Assembly: GCA_003508835.1 (NCBI GenBank) | Contig: PUFA01000316.1 | Span: 1 to 64,000, forward strand | DNA: 64,000 nt | Source of the DNA: Eonycteris spelaea | Lineage: Eukaryota; Chordata; Mammalia; Chiroptera; Pteropodidae | Direction of reading: 5' to 3' | Part shown: piece by piece, positions 60,340-64,000 of the stretch | Position numbering within the stretch: the first letter of the stretch is position 1 | Layout: each line of letters starts with the position of its first letter | Program-made: the position numbers and the translations under genes | The notes under the pieces: model-generated | Told to the model about the DNA's origin: nothing | The model's database searches: none | What the model saw: only the letters and a program-made list of their open reading frames with translations

Positions 60340-61010
60340 AGGCCACATTTTATTCATTCACTCAATAAATATTAATCAAGACCCACCATTTGCCAGGCAG
60401 TACTCTAGGCACTGAAATATAGACATAAACAGAACAGGTAAGTCTGTATTTAAAAAGCAGTTTACATTCTAGTGGAGATAATACTAACAATGTATAATTG
60501 GACAACTAAACAAAAACATGTAATGTGTCAATGTTATAGGTAAAGGAGATAGGAATTAAAGAAGCAGAAGTTTTCATTTTAAATCAAGTCCTCAGGGAAA
60601 GTTATCTTGATAAAGTGACATTTGAACAGAGACCTGAAAAAAGGGCAAGCCATGTGGCTATGAGGGGAGGAGGAAAGCATTCCACAGAGAAAACAGGAGA
60701 CTTCAGAGCGGAAGTATAATTAGCACACGGAGGAAACTGCAAGGCCAGTGGAGAAGCTGGAGTGGAGTGAGGAAGGGAACTGTGCTAGGATATGGGGCAG
60801 AGAGAAGAAAGAGAGCCTGTTATTAGAGAATGTTCAGGCCTCTCGCATAACCTTGAAACCTTTCTTTTTACTGTGAGTGAAATGGAAAGCTTTTGGAGGA
60901 TTTAAAACAGAGAAGTGGCATGATCGCTACTGCTGCTGTGTGAAAAATAGACTATAGAGGTGGCTAGGAACCTTATGTAGGTTTTGGCAAGAAGTAAGTA
61001 GAGATGGTGG
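60340..61010. repeat. Ancient mammalian repeat, longest copy
   Basis: The most complete copy of the family. It reads TTCATTCACTCAATAAATAT, CATTTGCCAGGCAGTACTCT, TTACATTCTAGTGGAGATAA, GACATTTGAACAGAGACCTG, AAGCATTCCACAGAGAAAAC, GGAAAGCTTTTGGAGGATTT and GCTGCTGTGTGAAAAATAGA. Well known as a dispersed element in mammals. The name is not given because I am unsure. Confidence 0.6.
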
Positions 61011-62299
61011 CTCAGAACAGAACAGTGTCTGTGGAACTGGTAAGAAGTAGTCAAAATCTGCACATATTTCGGAAGATTAACCCAACCAAATGTGTTATGG
61101 CTTGCAGATGAGGTAAGGCAGAAAGCAGCTGAGGTTCACCAAAAGAAGCCCTGGGTAAGATTCAACAGGAGTAATGCCTCACACAAATGATGGCCATTTG
61201 AGACAAACTGATAGAAATGTTACCTCCTCGTGAGCAGCAGCTTGTGTGAGCTCAAAGAATATTAGGATACAACTCGTGGTAGATATTAAGTATAGAATTC
61301 CCATCATGGAATAATTTATCTGAAGGGTCAGCCTTTCTGACATCACAAGGAGTCATCCTTGCTAATGCTTGTTCTTTCCAAATTTGTAGAAAATTTCCCT
61401 AAGTCAATATACTCATTTTCATTTAATATTAAATCAAGCATCTCATAGGAAAAAAGCCTGTTACATTAAAGATACACAGACTATGGGAAGTATCCAGTGT
61501 CTCCGTTGACCAGGGGAGGACTTTTATAACAGAACTGCTCAAAATGTGCCTCTTCAGCCAAATAACCAGAATCAGGGCAATCTCCTTCCTACTTATCTAA
61601 ACAGTATAGACAAAGATCAGAGGTGAGACCAAGAGGGACCACCCAAGAAAGCATCTAGCAGGGCTTTTGGGTACATGATCTACAAAAGTCTAGCCCCAAA
61701 GAGAACTCTGACAGCAGAATATACATGGCCCCTGGATAGAACATCCATCTTGCAAAGCCAATTTTCTTTGGGTATATGGGCACCTTTATGCTGAGAATTG
61801 TTCCACTACAAAGCTCCTTTGTGGTCTTGATTATAGCTATATGCTCATGTGGAAAACTCACATTTTAGGATTGAGTAATGTAGTATAAACTCAAAGAGTT
61901 GACATGATTGGAGGCTTACCTGACTAAAAACATTGTGATGGTGGAGTTCTCACAATTAGTGTTAGAATATAGGCATGCTCATGTATTCTGAGAATGTGGA
62001 AGTATTCTCAGGTTGAGAAATAAAGCAGATATATGATGCCCCAAAATAGGAAGAGAAGCATGAATCCTACAAGAAGGGAACTGATAATCCTGGCAGGCTC
62101 TTCCTTTCCTCTTGATCTAGGAAAAAAGCTTAATCTTTCTATCAATTATCAATAAGTGCCTCTTTCCCATTTTTTCATCTATTCTGGGTTGCCAGGGCCT
62201 ATACTATAACATTTCTCTTTCTCAGAACCCCCATCCAAGAGACAATAGCATGTTGGCACCAGTTTGTCCTAGGATCCCCTCACCCTTCACCCATCCCTT
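61011..62299. other. Non-coding, possibly more ERV remnant
   Basis: No clear repeat. The 68-codon minus-strand frame at 61655-61861 lies downstream, in the minus sense, of the integrase-like remnant at 62300-63060 and could be from the same old element. The peptide alone does not show it. Confidence 0.3.
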
Positions 62300-63060
62300 T
62301 GCCCAATCCCTTTGCCTAATCCTAATAGTATTGGCTGAACAAGACAATCAACTACTTCCAAACTAAAGATGTTTACCCCTTGGTTATGCAGTAGTGAGGT
62401 AGCTTCCTCACTGTAATCATGCTTAATACCCACTGCCATCATCAGCAAGCTCAGTTTAGCCAATCCAAAGCCTATCATGAACTTTCTAAACAATTCTGGA
62501 GAAAAACCAAATGTTAAACTTTGGAGGTAACTAAATCGTATCTGTATTGCATTGGAATGAATTCGACCCACATCTAGGGCAGCTGCGTCTCACCCTGACG
62601 TGGACACTGTGTCAGTCACCGTTAGGAAAACAGTCTCTTGGCGTTCCATGTTGCTATGTCCAATCTCCGAGTTTGTTTGACTTACATGATTGCTTCAGCC
62701 AGGAATGTAGCCCTGCTTTTTGTAAGGATGGTATATGAATTTTTAGTTGAACTTTAAACATTCTATTTGCCACTTAGGTGGCATGTGTTTTCTGAATGTA
62801 ATAAAGTAGATGGGAAAACCCAGGAGATATTTTGTCTTTTTGCCCAATCTTGGATGTCTTTGGCTATGACATGAGTCTTCTTAGACACTGGTTAGATGCT
62901 GAAGTGGTACCCATTGTGATTACTTACTTACACTAAGATTGAAGGATCCAATATAATCCATTTGACAATTGTATGCTGTACATTTTCCCCATATCAGTGT
63001 CATAAAAGATAGTAGCCTTGTAGGCATATAGAGCTGTTGCCATGATTATAGTTTTTAATC
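62300..63060 (-). mobile_element. ERVL-like pol (integrase) remnant
   Basis: On the minus strand, broken frames read like pieces of a retroviral integrase. A CQMDYIGSF stretch near 62960 comes first, then, in another frame, AKDIQDWAKRQNISWVF near 62815-62865. The spacing between them is shorter than usual, so part of the core is deleted. The pieces further downstream (towards 62300) include the 94-codon frame at 62287-62571, which I cannot assign. Stops and frame changes are frequent. The integrase would have joined viral DNA to the genome, and this copy cannot do so. Assignment to the ERVL group is from resemblance only, and no LTR was found at its ends. Confidence 0.45.
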
Positions 63061-64000
63061 AAACCTATGTTTTAAATAGTTTAACTTCATCAGAAAAATT
63101 GGGAAAGTAAAATAGTGAAATTTGTATTATTTTTATTACAACCTAATTTAAGAAAGGCAAAAGAAGCTTTGTCATCTTTTCTGAATGTGTCAGTAATAGT
63201 AAACTAAATTAAATGATAGTTTTATTCAGAAGTATGATCCCTCATATATTACATTCAGTTTCGTACTTATGTCTTTATGTTTTATACATAAATGCGGCCT
63301 AAGTTTTGATGGCTTCCTTGCTTCATTAACCACTGCATCACTGCAAAATAACACACTGTAATTTTAGCACTTCTCCCTCCTTGTCTGTGGTTTCAAGTTC
63401 ACATCACCATAAACTTCCAGTATCACTTCTGATTGTGACATTACAGCCCCTGGAATGTTTACAATGTCAATGTTAAGTTCTTTTCTCTCCTTATTTTTTT
63501 AATTCTGTCAGGTAACCACTATAACCATCCTAATGTATCATTGATTAATATTGTTATTTCAAACAACAGAGGCTTTTATTGAAATAAGCAATTGAAAGAG
63601 CACTCTAGTATGGCAGACTTCATAAACCTGAAGTCTTTAGTAATTCATAAATTCCAAAAAGACTAAATGCTCACTTCTAAGCACTGATTTAAGGGAATCT
63701 CACTCATAAACATAAATAATTTATGTAATGCTGCCCAACCATTCAGCAGAGTCTAAAACAAACAAAAGTACAGTCCCTATTGCCTTGCATGGAGTATATC
63801 TGAGCAGGAGCCAGGGACACACCTGCACAGGTGCCATTTAGGCTTTTTGGCCCCAGCTTCACTCTGGCTGATTTCCAGCCTCCAAAACAACTGACATGCA
63901 GGCATCCTGCCAATGGCAGCAACTAGAAGAATTCCACCCATTATTTCAGCCAGAATATTTTTCCTTTTCTCATCCCCAGTGAGCTGCCAAAAGTTTTGGC
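63061..64000. other. Non-coding, no recognised element
   Basis: No gene or repeat recognised. The last 200 bp are less AT-rich and could be the edge of another element beyond the window. Confidence 0.45.

Overview
The window looks like gene-poor nuclear DNA of a placental mammal. It is AT-rich, CpG-poor and full of old interspersed repeats: L1, L2, MIR, MER5-type hAT elements, and MLT1/MST-type LTRs of the ERVL-MaLR group. No exon, splice-site series, functional RNA gene, operon, CRISPR array or bacterial feature was found. All open frames are 120 codons or shorter. The longer ones fall in repeats, in microsatellites or in unrelated AT-rich DNA. The region is therefore intergenic or part of a very large intron. 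The one unmistakable gene-derived sequence is a dead processed copy of ribosomal protein L22 (RPL22).

Lineage. The L1 3' ends have a Laurasiatheria-like form. The only young-looking SINE has a 5S rRNA-derived head, a short unrelated body, a poly-A tail and a 13-bp target-site duplication (22534-22773). From memory, 5S-derived SINEs are known from fruit bats (Pteropodidae) and, independently, from springhare. No carnivore, ruminant, horse or vesper-bat tRNA SINE is seen. A fruit bat is the best guess, at moderate confidence.

Layout. 1-11 kb: L1 3' debris, a MER5A, a head-to-head/tail-type pair of MLT1 LTRs in opposite orientation (2.29-3.27 kb), L2 and MIR ends, then long stretches without recognised repeats, one of which (8.3-8.9 kb) may be a conserved non-coding element. 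11-18 kb: a MaLR-like LTR split by an L1 tail, a solo MST LTR with perfect 5-bp duplications, a second MST-like LTR and an unplaced LTR-like block. 20-26 kb: a possible LTR, the 5S SINE, and a MaLR element that still has 5' LTR, internal region and 3' LTR, with a long GAAA tract inside. 27-33.6 kb: MIR, MER5-like and LTR pieces, and a possible unidentified retrocopy.

33.7-46.7 kb is a 13-kb L1 pile-up. L1A is internally deleted and carries a nested antisense L1 tail. L1B is 5'-truncated and split in two by L1C. L1C is nearly 7 kb, structurally full length but dead, with two tandem ~318-bp units in its 5' UTR and a ~245-bp purine tract in its reverse-transcriptase region. 46.7-64 kb: old repeats again, a three-layer nest in which RPL22 sits in an L1 tail inside an older LINE-like repeat (50.0-51.5 kb), L2, MIR, L1 tails, a class-I-like LTR (57.2-57.7 kb) and an antisense ERVL-like integrase remnant (62.3-63.06 kb).

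Nothing here amounts to a new functional system. What stands out is the 5S SINE, the L1 5' UTR monomers and the layered insertions. All repeat family names are from sequence recognition by eye, without a library search, and boundaries are approximate unless target-site duplications are given.
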